Shown here: positions 43,088-51,531 of the stretch, piece by piece
Position numbering within the stretch: position 1 is the stretch's first letter
Layout: each line of letters starts with the position of its first letter
NCBI GenBank assembly: GCA_011523655.1
Contig: WTGH01000010.1
Coordinates: 293,137 to 357,136, forward strand
Reading direction: 5' to 3'
Length of the DNA stretch: 64,000 bases
From: Rhodospirillaceae bacterium
Lineage (GTDB): Bacteria > Pseudomonadota > Alphaproteobacteria > Bin65
Program-made: the position numbers and the translations under genes
Notes under the pieces: generated by a model
Told to the model about the DNA's origin: nothing
Seen by the model: the letters and a program-made list of their open reading frames with translations, nothing else
The model's database searches: none

Positions 43088-43919
43088 TGGGGCGCAGCCA
43101 GAGGAAGAGGATCGCGATGATGAGCACGGTCGTATAGCCGTAGGTCCGGTCCAGGAAGGCGCTGACGACGCTCTCGACGCCGCCGATGACGCCGGAGCCG
43201 GAGATCAGGCCGACCAGGCTGCCGAGCCCGCCGACCACGAGCACGAAGAAGGATTTGAGGATGAAGTCCAGGCCCAGGGTCGGATTGACCGGCAGGAGCG
43301 GCGCCAGCATCACGCCGGCGAGCGCGGCGAGACAGCAGCCGAACACAAAGGTGTTGCGCGCCAGCCCCGTGACCGGGATGCCGACCGAGCCGGCGAGTTC
43401 CGGATTGTTGACCACCGCGCGGATGCGCCGGCCGGTGGCGCTGCGTACGAACCACCAGACCAGCCCGGCGACCAGCGCGATCGAGACGACCGTGAGCAGC
43501 AACCGATAGGACGGATAGTCCGCGCCGAACACGTCGACGCTGCCGGTCAGCGGCGTGGCGACGCTGCGGAAGCCCCGGCCGTAGACCGCCTCGACGGCCT
43601 CGCGCAGCAGCATGCTCAGCCCCCAGGTCGCCAGCAGCGTATCGAACGGACGGGCGTAGAGCGGCCGCACGAGCAGCCGCTCGACGACCAGCCCGAGAAC
43701 GGCGCAGACAAGGAGCGCCAGGGGCACGGCGGCGAGGAAGGGCAGGTTCTGGGCCTGGACGAAGAAGGCGCAATAGGCGCCGATCATGACGAACTCGCCA
43801 TGGGCGAGATTCATGACCCCGAGCAGGCCGAACACGACGGCGAGGCCGAGAACGACGACCGCCAGGGTGGAGACCTCGTACACCACATTCAGGATGTTGG
43901 TGGTGAGGATCGGATCCAT
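43065..43919 (-). CDS. livH: Branched-chain/urea-type ABC permease LivH
   Basis: 284 residues, about eight membrane segments. FGLLGVMNLAHGEFVMIGAY is the NLAHGE signature, ATGRRIRAVVNNPELAGSVGI the coupling loop, and VLVVGGLGSLVGLISGSGVIG a further LivH/UrtB block. RAVVNNPELAGSVGI is close to the UrtB version, favouring urea or amide substrates by style only. Begins 45 bases after a strong intercistronic hairpin that follows the binding-protein gene. Confidence 0.9.
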   Translation of the reverse strand: MDPILTTNILNVVYEVSTLAVVVLGLAVVFGLLGVMNLAHGEFVMIGAYCAFFVQAQNLPFLAAVPLALLVCAVLGLVVERLLVRPLYARPFDTLLATWGLSMLLREAVEAVYGRGFRSVATPLTGSVDVFGADYPSYRLLLTVVSIALVAGLVWWFVRSATGRRIRAVVNNPELAGSVGIPVTGLARNTFVFGCCLAALAGVMLAPLLPVNPTLGLDFILKSFFVLVVGGLGSLVGLISGSGVIGGVESVVSAFLDRTYGYTTVLIIAILFLWLRPNGLFPRT

Positions 43920-43964
43920 CGGCGTCAGGGCTCCCGGCGCGGGCAGGGCCGCGGCAGAATCAAA

Positions 43965-43995
43965 GGCGGCAGCCGGAGTATATCCGGCTGCCGCC
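43965..43995 (-). terminator. Intercistronic 12-bp hairpin after the binding-protein gene
   Basis: On the minus strand GGCGGCAGCCGG (43995-43984) pairs perfectly with CCGGCTGCCGCC (43976-43965) across a 7-base loop and is followed by TTTGATT. It lies 35 bases after the binding-protein stop and before livH. It may partly terminate or protect the 5' mRNA, giving more binding protein than permease. Confidence 0.65.
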
Positions 43996-44030
43996 CAGAG
44001 GCGAGAGGGGAGGCAAGACGGGAAACGGGA

Positions 44031-45254
44031 TCAGCTGCAGGTCTGGCCGTGCGCCACCGCCTTGAAAGTCTGGACGATGTCGAAGCTCGTGCCCTTGCAT
44101 TCGGCAAGGTACATGTCCTTGACGACGTGCCGGTTGGTCATCACGCCCGACCCGGTCGCGGTCCTGTATTGCAGGTTGTCGGCCGCCGCCATGAGCTTGC
44201 CGGCATCCTTCGTGCCGCCCGCCTTCTCGACCAGCGCCTTGGCGCAGTAGACGCCGGAATAGACGTCCGCGCCGAGCATACTGAGCGGCGGCGGCTTGGG
44301 CGCGAAGGCCTTGGCGAAGCCTGCCTTGAACTTGGCGTTGGGCTCGCTCTTCTCGTTCACGAAATAGGACATCGCGCTGTACAGGCCGGCGCTGTTCTCG
44401 GCGCCGATGCCGAACAGGGTCAGCTCCTCCAGCAGGTAGGAAACGCGCTTGATCGACTTGTCCAGGCCGAAGCCGGCGAAGGTCCGGTTGAAGTTGACAT
44501 TGTCGCCGCCGACCAGGGTGATGACCACGAGATCGGGCTTCTTGGCCTTGATCCGTGTCACCGCATCCTCGAACTTGTTCGGCGCGCCGAGCGGGAGATA
44601 TTCCTCGCCGACCACCTTGCCGCCGGCCGCCGCGATGTATTTCTTCGCCTGCTCGTTGGTCTTGTGCGGCCAGACATAGTCGTTGCCGATCAGATAGTAG
44701 CTCTTCGCGCCCAGGGTCTTCGCCAGCCAGGAGATCGAGGGCTGGACCTGCTGCTGGGGCGTGTCCGCCGTCACATAGACGTTGGGGTTGCATTCCCCGC
44801 CTTCGTAGAGCGGCGTGTAGACATAGGGCACCCGGCCCTTGAGCGCCGCGACGATCGCCTCGCGCACCGCGCTGTTGTGCGAGCCGAGCACAAGATCGAC
44901 CTTGTCGCGCAGCATCAGCCGGATCGCCGCCTTGGCGGCCTCGGCCGGCGTTGCGCCGCCGTCGGCCGGGATGACCGTCACCTTGCGGCCGCCGATGCCG
45001 CCGCCGGCGTTGATCTGGTCTATGGCCAGCTTGGCGCAGGCGGTTTGCGTCGGCCCGAACAGCGAGGCCGGACCGCTCAACGCCAGAAAAGTGGCCATCT
45101 TGAATTCCCCGGCGGCCCGCGCGCCGGTCAGGACGGCCGGCGCCGCGACGGCCGCGCCGGTCCCCAGGGCGCCGGCGACGAAACGGCGTCTGCTCGTCGC
45201 GCGCGAATCAAGCCATTCGCGGGTTTTTCGTTCTTTCATTGTCCGATCGGTCAT
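44031..45254 (-). CDS. UrtA/AmiC-like substrate-binding protein, Tat-exported, copy 1
   Basis: 407 residues from the ATG at 45254 (GAGGAG six bases upstream); a second ATG at 45239 is possible. A twin-arginine signal is visible: RATSRRRFVAGALG followed by a hydrophobic stretch and ARAAG cleavage region. The mature part FKMATFLALSGPASLFGPT, INAGGGIGGRKVTVIPADGG and PYVYTPLYEGGECNPNVY match urea/short-chain-amide receptors. It is nearly identical over most of its length to the protein at 46167-47351. Followed by the 43965-43995 hairpin and the permease genes. Confidence 0.9.
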   Translation of the reverse strand: MTDRTMKERKTREWLDSRATSRRRFVAGALGTGAAVAAPAVLTGARAAGEFKMATFLALSGPASLFGPTQTACAKLAIDQINAGGGIGGRKVTVIPADGGATPAEAAKAAIRLMLRDKVDLVLGSHNSAVREAIVAALKGRVPYVYTPLYEGGECNPNVYVTADTPQQQVQPSISWLAKTLGAKSYYLIGNDYVWPHKTNEQAKKYIAAAGGKVVGEEYLPLGAPNKFEDAVTRIKAKKPDLVVITLVGGDNVNFNRTFAGFGLDKSIKRVSYLLEELTLFGIGAENSAGLYSAMSYFVNEKSEPNAKFKAGFAKAFAPKPPPLSMLGADVYSGVYCAKALVEKAGGTKDAGKLMAAADNLQYRTATGSGVMTNRHVVKDMYLAECKGTSFDIVQTFKAVAHGQTCS

Positions 45255-45295
45255 TTTCTGCTCCTCGGTTGATACAGTGATCGGCCGGGCCGGCG

Positions 45296-45955
45296 TTACG
45301 AATTTCCGCCGCCCTGCCAGGACGCAATGATCTCGTCGATGCTCGCGACCCAGCCGAACCCGATCGAGAAACTGGCGAAGACGCTTTGCTCCATATCTTC
45401 GCCGACATCCGCCGTCGCATCCGCGACGATGAACACCCGATAGTCGCGCATATGCGCATCGCGCGCCGTGCTCTCGACACAGTGCCTCGTGCCGACTCCG
45501 CACATGTACAATGTCCTGGCGTCGAGGCTGCGGAGCACGGTTTCCAGGCGCGTCGCGTAGAATCCGCTGTAGCGCGATTTCTCGACGACGAAATCGCCTT
45601 CGGCCGGTGTCAGTTCGTCGACGATCTCGGCCTCCCAGGTGCCCGCCGCCACATAGTTCGCTTCCTTTAGCGCCGGCCAGACTTCCCGGATCAGGACGCC
45701 GCCATCCCGATAGTCCGGGCGATAGACATATTTGAGATAGATGACCGGCACCTGCTCCCGGCGGGCGGCGTCGATCAGCCTGCGGCAGCCGGGGATCGCG
45801 CGGCGCATGCGCTGGGGACCGTATTCGGGCGGCGTCTCCATGTGCGGCCAGAGGCGCGCAAACGCGCCTTCCGGGTGCAGGTAGGAATTCTGCATGTCCA
45901 CGACGATGACAGCGGACTCTGTCGCCGGAAGGTCGACGGCGGGCGGTTCGGTCAT
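45296..45955 (-). CDS. Isochorismatase-family cysteine hydrolase (RutB/biuret hydrolase-like)
   Basis: 219 residues. The catalytic triad is Asp20 (VIVVDMQNSYLHPEG), Lys126 (FVVEKSRYSGFYAT) and Cys159 (GVGTRHCVESTARDA). YLKYVYRPDYRDGG and the length resemble ureidoacrylate amidohydrolases and biuret hydrolases, which cleave amide/ureide bonds. It lies between two duplicate urea/amide-type receptor genes, consistent with hydrolysis of the imported compound. No signal peptide, so cytoplasmic. 41 bases precede the next gene. Confidence 0.87.
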   Translation of the reverse strand: MTEPPAVDLPATESAVIVVDMQNSYLHPEGAFARLWPHMETPPEYGPQRMRRAIPGCRRLIDAARREQVPVIYLKYVYRPDYRDGGVLIREVWPALKEANYVAAGTWEAEIVDELTPAEGDFVVEKSRYSGFYATRLETVLRSLDARTLYMCGVGTRHCVESTARDAHMRDYRVFIVADATADVGEDMEQSVFASFSIGFGWVASIDEIIASWQGGGNS

Positions 45956-46108
45956 GTCAGACGACCTCCAACACGCCCGCCGTCAACGACCCGGCACTGT
46001 GCGGCTCGGACTCCCGATATGCACGGCAGGCCCCGTATCCGAACGTTCATACTGCAACCGGGCCGGCGTCGCCATGACGTGTCGTGGCGGATGAGCCCGG
46101 ATCGGGAA

Positions 46109-46154
46109 CCGCGGCAGCGTTTCGGCCAACGCCGTTTCCCGGCTGCTGCCGCGG
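46109..46154 (-). other. Intercistronic inverted repeat after the second receptor gene
   Basis: CCGCGGCAGC (46109-46118) and GCTGCCGCGG (46145-46154) are perfect inverse complements around a 26-base loop, 12 bases after the receptor stop codon. There is no T run, so an RNA-stability or attenuation hairpin is more likely than a terminator. It mirrors the hairpin after the other receptor copy. Confidence 0.55.
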
Positions 46155-46166
46155 TGCGAAACCCGA

Positions 46167-47351
46167 TCAGCTGCAGGTCTGGCCATGCGCTACCGCCTTG
46201 AAGGTCTGGATGATGTCGAAGCTGGTGCCCTTGCATTCGGCAAGGAACATGTCCTTCACGACATGGCGGTTGGTCATGACGGCCGTGCCGGTCGGCGTCC
46301 GGTATTGCAGGTTGTCGGCCGCTGCCATCAGCTTGACGGCATCCGTCCCGCCGGCCTTCTCGATCAGCGCCTTGGCGCAGTTGACGCCGCCGTAGGTGTC
46401 GACGCCGATCATGGCGAGCGGCGGGGCCTTGGCGCCGGCGGCCTTCCGGTAGTTCGCCTTGAATTTCGCGTTGGCTTCGCTCTTCTCGTTTTCGAAATAG
46501 GACATGGCGCTGTACAGGCCGTTGCTGCTCTTGTCGCCGATGCCGGCCAGGGTCTGTTCCTCGAGCAGGTAGGAGATCCGCTTGATCGACTTGTCCAGGC
46601 CGAAGCCGGCAAAGGTCCGGTTGAAGTTGATGTTGTCGCCGCCGACCAGCGTGATGACCACGAGATCGGGCTTCTTCGCCTTGATGCGGGTCACCGCGTC
46701 CTCGAACTTGTTGGGCGCGCCGACGGGCACATACTCCTCGCCGACCACCTTGCCGCCCGCAGCGGCAATATATTTCTTCGCCTGTTCGTTGGTCTTGCGC
46801 GGCCAGACGTAATCGTTGCCGATGAGATAGTAGCTCTTCGCGCCCAGCGTCTTCGCTAGGTATGTGATCGAAGGCTGGACCTGCTGCTGCGGCGTGTCGG
46901 CGGTGACGTAGACGTTCGGGTTGCACTCCCCGCCCTCGTAGAGCGGCGTGTAGACATAGGGCACCCGGCCTTTCAACGCCGCAACGATGGCTTCGCGGAC
47001 CGCGCTGTCGTGCGAGCCGACCACGATATCGACCTTGTCGCGCAGCATCAGGCGGATCGCCGCCTTGGCGGCTTCGGCCGGCGGCGCGCCGCCGTCGGAG
47101 GGAATGACCGTGACCTTGCGGCCGCCGATGCCGCCGCCGGCGTTGATCTCGTCCACGGCGAGCCTGGTGACCGCGGTTTGGGTCGGGCCGAACAGCGATC
47201 CCGGCCCGCTGAGCGCATAAAAGGTCGCCATCTTCAGTTCGCCGGCGGCCCGTGCGCCGGTCAGAACGGCCGGGGCGGCGACGGCCGCGCCGGTTCCCAG
47301 GGCGCCGGCGACGAAGCGGCGGCGCGAAATCGGATCGAAGGACTTGAGCAT
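46167..47351 (-). CDS. UrtA/AmiC-like substrate-binding protein, Tat-exported, copy 2
   Basis: 394 residues from the ATG at 47351, selected because GGGAG lies 8 bases upstream; an in-frame GTG nine bases earlier sits on that RBS. The Tat signal DPISRRRFVAGALG is followed by the same hydrophobic region and mature sequence as the copy at 44031-45254, with scattered substitutions (for example TFYALSGPGSLFGPT for TFLALSGPASLFGPT). The closing CKGTSFDI..TFKAVAHGQTCS is shared. The paralogues may bind two related amides. 52 bases downstream of the amidase gene. Confidence 0.9.
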   Translation of the reverse strand: MLKSFDPISRRRFVAGALGTGAAVAAPAVLTGARAAGELKMATFYALSGPGSLFGPTQTAVTRLAVDEINAGGGIGGRKVTVIPSDGGAPPAEAAKAAIRLMLRDKVDIVVGSHDSAVREAIVAALKGRVPYVYTPLYEGGECNPNVYVTADTPQQQVQPSITYLAKTLGAKSYYLIGNDYVWPRKTNEQAKKYIAAAGGKVVGEEYVPVGAPNKFEDAVTRIKAKKPDLVVITLVGGDNINFNRTFAGFGLDKSIKRISYLLEEQTLAGIGDKSSNGLYSAMSYFENEKSEANAKFKANYRKAAGAKAPPLAMIGVDTYGGVNCAKALIEKAGGTDAVKLMAAADNLQYRTPTGTAVMTNRHVVKDMFLAECKGTSFDIIQTFKAVAHGQTCS

Positions 47352-47403
47352 GGTTTTCACTCCCTGATTGCAGTTTCAATCGCCGGTCTTGAACGCCGAC
47401 GGG

Positions 47404-48819
47404 TCAGTTGAGGAGCCGCGCAGCCGGCGGGGCCGGCGTTTCCGGCAGGACCGCCTCCACGGTTGCGCACAAAGCCAGCAGCGCACGGTCGCTGCCGGCC
47501 GGACCGTCGAGCTCCATGCCGATCGGCAGGCCGTCGGCGGAGAGGCCGGCCGGCAGCGTCACGCCGGGGATGCCGGCGAGACTCGACGGGGCGGAATTGC
47601 GGATGAAAGTCGGGAAGGTCGGCACCTGCTCGCCGTTCAGTTCGACCGTTTCGTCGTGGCCGATCGGCGCGGCGGGCAGCGGCGCGGTCGGAAAGATCGC
47701 CGCAAGCACCTCGTTCGACGCAAAATAATCGGCATAGGCGGCCTGGAGCGCCGGACGCGTCACGTCGAGCGCTTCGCGGTAGACCGCCTCCGGGATCGCG
47801 CCGTCCCCGGTCAGCAGGCTCTGCAGCAGGCCGGCGACGTCGGGGCTGGCAGCCGCGTTGGCCAGCGCCGCGAAATCGAGCGGCAGGCCGTGCTCCGCCA
47901 GATAGCGGTTCAGCTCGACGACCGTCTCGTAGAGCGCGATCGGGAAGCCGGCCGCCTCGTCGAGCCTAGGCACGTCCGGCATGTCGGCCTCGACCAGCAC
48001 CGCCCCCGCCGCCGCCAGTGCGGCCAGCGCCGCTTCGGCGACGCGCGCGGTCTCCGGATGCAGGTTCTCGTAGTAATGCCCGCGGGGCACGCCGATCCTC
48101 GCGCCCTTCAGGGATACCGCCGGAAGATCGTCTGCCGCACCGGCAATGACGCTGTCGAACAGGGCAAGGTCCTCGACCGAGCGGGCGAGCGGGCCGGCGG
48201 TGTCCCGCGTGTTGGAGATCGGCACGATGCCGGCCTGGCTGTATCGTCCGGTCGTCGGGCGCAGCCCCGCCACGCCGCACAGGGCGGCCGGGATGCGCAC
48301 GGAACCGCCGGTATCGGAACCCATCGCGACCGGCGCCATGCGCGCGCCGACGGCGGCCCCGGAACCGCCGCTGCTGCCGCCCGGAATCCGGTCGGGGTCG
48401 TAGGGGTTGCGGGCCGGGCCGAAGGCGCTGTTGTTCGAGGTGATGCCGTAGGCCAGCTCGTGCATGTTGAGCTTGCCCATGACGACCGCGCCGTCATCGA
48501 TCAGCCGCTGGACCACGGGCGCATTGCGCGCCGGCCTGTGATCGCACAGGCCGGGGGTGCCGCCCGTCGTCGGCATGTCTGCGGTATCGAAATTGTCCTT
48601 CACCGGCACCGGCAGCCCGCGCAGCCGGCCGCCGGAGCCCCGGGCCGCACGGCCCGCGTCTTCGAGCACCCGGTCCGGGTCGAGATGGATGAAGGCATTG
48701 AGCCTGGCAGCGGCTTGGCATTGCGCGAGCAGGGCCTCGGCGTATTCGCGCGGCGAAATGCGTCCGGCGCCGATCTCGCGCAGCGCCTGCGCTGCCGTCC
48801 AGTCCGTTGGAATGCTCAC
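47404..48819 (-). CDS. Amidase (mandelamide/indoleacetamide hydrolase-like)
   Basis: 471-residue amidase-signature enzyme. Lys in LPVPVKDNFDTA, the PGGSSGGSGAAVGARM block and nucleophile Ser in MGSDTGGSVRIPAALCGVAGLRPTTGRY are intact. The RPTTGRYSQAGIVPIS.TRDT sequence is shared with mandelamide and indoleacetamide hydrolases. It would release ammonia and a carboxylate from an imported amide. Its ATG overlaps the stop of the signal-less receptor-like gene (ATGA), implying co-translation. Confidence 0.9.
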   Translation of the reverse strand: MSIPTDWTAAQALREIGAGRISPREYAEALLAQCQAAARLNAFIHLDPDRVLEDAGRAARGSGGRLRGLPVPVKDNFDTADMPTTGGTPGLCDHRPARNAPVVQRLIDDGAVVMGKLNMHELAYGITSNNSAFGPARNPYDPDRIPGGSSGGSGAAVGARMAPVAMGSDTGGSVRIPAALCGVAGLRPTTGRYSQAGIVPISNTRDTAGPLARSVEDLALFDSVIAGAADDLPAVSLKGARIGVPRGHYYENLHPETARVAEAALAALAAAGAVLVEADMPDVPRLDEAAGFPIALYETVVELNRYLAEHGLPLDFAALANAAASPDVAGLLQSLLTGDGAIPEAVYREALDVTRPALQAAYADYFASNEVLAAIFPTAPLPAAPIGHDETVELNGEQVPTFPTFIRNSAPSSLAGIPGVTLPAGLSADGLPIGMELDGPAGSDRALLALCATVEAVLPETPAPPAARLLN

Positions 48820-50024
48820 GTTGGATTCCCCTTGTTCGGTTCGACCTGCGGAAAGGTCTGCCGGATGGCGAATTCGACGCCGTCTGCTTCGGCAAGGTGT
48901 ATGTCCTTGACGAAATGCCGGCCGACCATGCGCATCCGGCCGCGCGGCCCGGTCATCTCCAGGCCGTCGGCAACCCGGCCCAGTTTTTCGACGTCGAGGC
49001 TGCCGGCGGCGGACACGATCCGGTGCAGGAACATCAGCCCTTCATAGCAGGACTGGCCGATCGAGTTGAGCACCGGTGCGTGCGGACCGAACCGGCTCCT
49101 GTAGCGGCGCACGAACGCCTCGTTCTCGGGGTAGGGCAGGTTCGCGAAATAGGCGGCGCTGGACAGCAGCCGCCGGCTGCATTCGGCGCCGATGCCGAGA
49201 ACCGTGTTTTCTTCCGTCAGCAGGCCCAGCCGCCAGATCCACTCGTCGAGGCCGGCGCGAGTGAAGGCCCGGTGGAATATCACGGCGTCGCTGCCGACCA
49301 GCGTCACGATCAGCGCATCGGGCCGGAGGTTGCGAATCTCCGCGACGATGGCATCGAAATCCTCGGTTTCTAGGGGCACCAGCCTGTCGCCGGCGATCTC
49401 GCCTTCCTGTTCGGCAAGCAGGCGGCGTGCCATGCGGTGGACATCGCGCGGCCAGCGGAAATCGTTGCCGATCAGGTACCAGCGCCGGGTGCCGAGTTCG
49501 GACTTCATCCACGGCAACACCGGCCCCAACTGCTGGTACGCCGTCTCGCCGAGATAGAAAACGCCGGGCTCGTAGCCGTCGCCCTCGAAGATCGGCGTAT
49601 AGACATAGGGTACCCGGCGGCCGATTTTCGGGCCGAGAATTTCGCGCACGCCGCTCGGATGGGTGCCGATCACGGCAGCGACCCCGTCTTCCTCGATCAG
49701 CCGCTCACCCTCACGGGCCGAGGCGGCGAAGGACATTCCGCCGTCCGCGATGACAACCTGGACCCGCCGGCCGAGAATGCCGCCGAAGGCGTTGATTTCT
49801 TCCACGGCCAACTGGGCGCAGGAACGGCCGGGCGGGCCGTGCATGCCGCTCGAACCGCTGACCGGCAGCAGCAGGCCGACGCGAATGAGCCGCTGTTCGT
49901 GCGCCGAGCGGTCCGTGCCCGAGGGCACGCGCCGGCCCCGCCGGTCGGCAAGGCGCGCCGACGCCCCGTCACGCGCCGCGCTGTCGACAATCGGCCTGTC
50001 CAGTATGCCGACCGACCGGTCCAA
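48816..50024 (-). CDS. AmiC/UrtA-like binding protein without signal peptide
   Basis: 402 residues. The start is TTG at 50024 with GGGAGG 10 bases upstream; no ATG or GTG is suitably placed. The type I binding fold starts at about residue 46 (RLIRVGLLLPVSGSSGMHGPPG) and has VEEINAFGGILGRRVQVVIADGG, VPYVYTPIFEGDGYEP and WYLIGNDFRWPR, paralogous to the two exported receptors. The first 45 residues are charged and lack any hydrophobic stretch, so it should stay in the cytoplasm. AmiC, the amide sensor of Pseudomonas, has this same design, so a sensory role for the amidase operon is likely. No AmiR-type antiterminator is seen; a MarR gene is divergent. Confidence 0.83.
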   Translation of the reverse strand: MDRSVGILDRPIVDSAARDGASARLADRRGRRVPSGTDRSAHEQRLIRVGLLLPVSGSSGMHGPPGRSCAQLAVEEINAFGGILGRRVQVVIADGGMSFAASAREGERLIEEDGVAAVIGTHPSGVREILGPKIGRRVPYVYTPIFEGDGYEPGVFYLGETAYQQLGPVLPWMKSELGTRRWYLIGNDFRWPRDVHRMARRLLAEQEGEIAGDRLVPLETEDFDAIVAEIRNLRPDALIVTLVGSDAVIFHRAFTRAGLDEWIWRLGLLTEENTVLGIGAECSRRLLSSAAYFANLPYPENEAFVRRYRSRFGPHAPVLNSIGQSCYEGLMFLHRIVSAAGSLDVEKLGRVADGLEMTGPRGRMRMVGRHFVKDIHLAEADGVEFAIRQTFPQVEPNKGNPT

Positions 50025-50144
50025 GGCGTGCGCACCTCCCTGCAGCGTTCGGCCCTGTCCGCCGTGTCGGCGGGCCCGATTTCCTACCTGCGCCTCGGCG
50101 AAAACCTGTCGGGCCCTTTTGCTTGATCTCTTCGCGATGCAACC

Positions 50145-50169
50145 ATATTTTCCTTGAAATGTAAAATAT
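50145..50169. promoter_or_regulatory. AT-rich dyad in the divergent MarR/AmiC-like region
   Basis: ATATTTT (50145-50151) and AAAATAT (50163-50169) flank CCTTGAAATGT, extendable with one mismatch. It lies 22 bases before the marR start and within the 166-base divergent region, so it is a likely regulator-binding site. Confidence 0.45.
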
Positions 50170-50190
50170 TAAAAAGGCAACGATTTACGC

Positions 50191-50649
50191 ATGGACCGCC
50201 CGCCCGACAGCGCCGATCCGGCTCCGGAGACCCTGACGGAACTGATCCTGCGGGCCAGCGCCCAGGTCAGCAGCACCCTCGGGATTCGGCTGAAGCCCCT
50301 GGGGGTTCAGGTCGATGAAATGCGGGTCCTGCACGCCCTGAACGCAACCCGGAGCGCCGCCGGAGGGCTGAGCATGACCGAACTGTCGGAAGCCCTGGTT
50401 ATCGGCGGGCCGACTCTCACCCGGATGGCGGACCGGCTGGTCAGCGAGAATCTGGTCTATCGTGCGCCGGACCCGCACGACCGGCGCCGGGTCAGGCTGC
50501 ACCTTACCGATACCGGCGCGGCCTGCGCCGCCGAGGCGGCCGAGATCGTCGCGGACATTCAACAACTGCTGACCGCGCGCTTTGCCGAACTGGACCTGGA
50601 CGATCTGTCGTCGGCCCTGGCGCGAACGGCTTCGCCGCTGAAAGACTGA
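50191..50649 (+). CDS. MarR-family transcriptional regulator
   Basis: 152 residues with a winged helix: MTELSEALVIGGPTLTRMADRLVSENLVYRAPDPHDRRRVRLHLTDTG in pieces LSMTELSEALVIGGPTLTRM and DPHDRRRVRLHLTDTG. The DxRR wing is typical of MarR. Flanking helices form the dimer. Divergent from the amide-type operon across a 166-base AT-rich region with a dyad, so it probably controls that operon in response to the substrate or product. Confidence 0.88.
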   Translation: MDRPPDSADPAPETLTELILRASAQVSSTLGIRLKPLGVQVDEMRVLHALNATRSAAGGLSMTELSEALVIGGPTLTRMADRLVSENLVYRAPDPHDRRRVRLHLTDTGAACAAEAAEIVADIQQLLTARFAELDLDDLSSALARTASPLKD

Positions 50650-50921
50650 TCCGGCGCCCTTCGCCATCCCGAAACGCCGCCCCTCGCCGTTTCGCCGCCC
50701 GGAATGAATCCGGCCGGGGCAAGCCATTGTTTCGATCCCGGCTCCCTGATAGGATCGGGGGGTGACAACGGGCATGGCGTCCGGCCGGAAGAGCCGGACG
50801 AAATCGCGAAACGTACAGGAGATTCGCCACGCCGCAGCCGGCCGGTTGCGGAGCGCCTCTGTCCTAAGCCGCGAGCCTTACGTCCGATGAATCGTGCAGG
50901 GGTCATCGGGATGGCGGAAGG

Positions 50922-51287
50922 ATGTTGAACGTCACGACCGAGCGGTTCGGCAATGTTCTTGCTGTCCATGTCGAAGGACGCATCGACAGCGCAAATTTCG
51001 GCCGGTTTCTGGACGCGATGAAGTCCGGGATCGAAGAGAGCGACCGCGCGGTCATCGTCAATATGGAGCGGCTGGTCTACATAGGCAGCGAGGGCCTGCG
51101 CGCCCATCTGATGACGGCCAGGTTTCTTCAGCAACGCGACGCCAGACTGGTGTTCTGTTGTGTCGCCGATCATATCCGCGGGGTCTTCGAGTTGACCGGA
51201 ATGGACAAGGTCGGGACGTTTTTCGCAACGAAGAACGACGCGTTTGCCTCTTTGAACCTGCAGGAGCAAGCTTCCCGCCGACTGTAG
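50922..51287 (+). CDS. STAS-domain protein (anti-sigma factor antagonist-like)
   Basis: 121 residues, one STAS domain: LAVHVEGRIDSANFGRFLDAM, AVIVNMERLVYIGSEGLRAHL and DKVGTFFATKNDAFASL. The Ser of YIGSEGLR is at the position phosphorylated in SpoIIAA/RsbV-like antagonists. No kinase or sigma gene is adjacent. The ATG at 50922 touches its GGAAGG; a TTG one codon later is an alternative start. It lies 272 bases after marR and 244 bases before a binding-protein gene, with no obvious operon. Confidence 0.8.
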   Translation: MLNVTTERFGNVLAVHVEGRIDSANFGRFLDAMKSGIEESDRAVIVNMERLVYIGSEGLRAHLMTARFLQQRDARLVFCCVADHIRGVFELTGMDKVGTFFATKNDAFASLNLQEQASRRL

Positions 51288-51531
51288 GGCCCGGACGGTT
51301 TCGCGCCGTTGCGCTGCGGCAAACCGGCAGACCGATTCCGCCTGATCCGCATCCGGCGCGACTCCGGCAATTTACGGACGCCCAGGAGCGGACATCCAAT
51401 GCGGACATGCAATTGCGTGCGCGCGCCATTCCCGGTAAGAGTGCCGGCAGGTGCGGCGGCGGCCGGCGCAAGGCCCGGTCGGGTTCGCCGTGCGGGTCCT
51501 TAGAGAAAATCTCCGAATGGGAGGAAACGAT

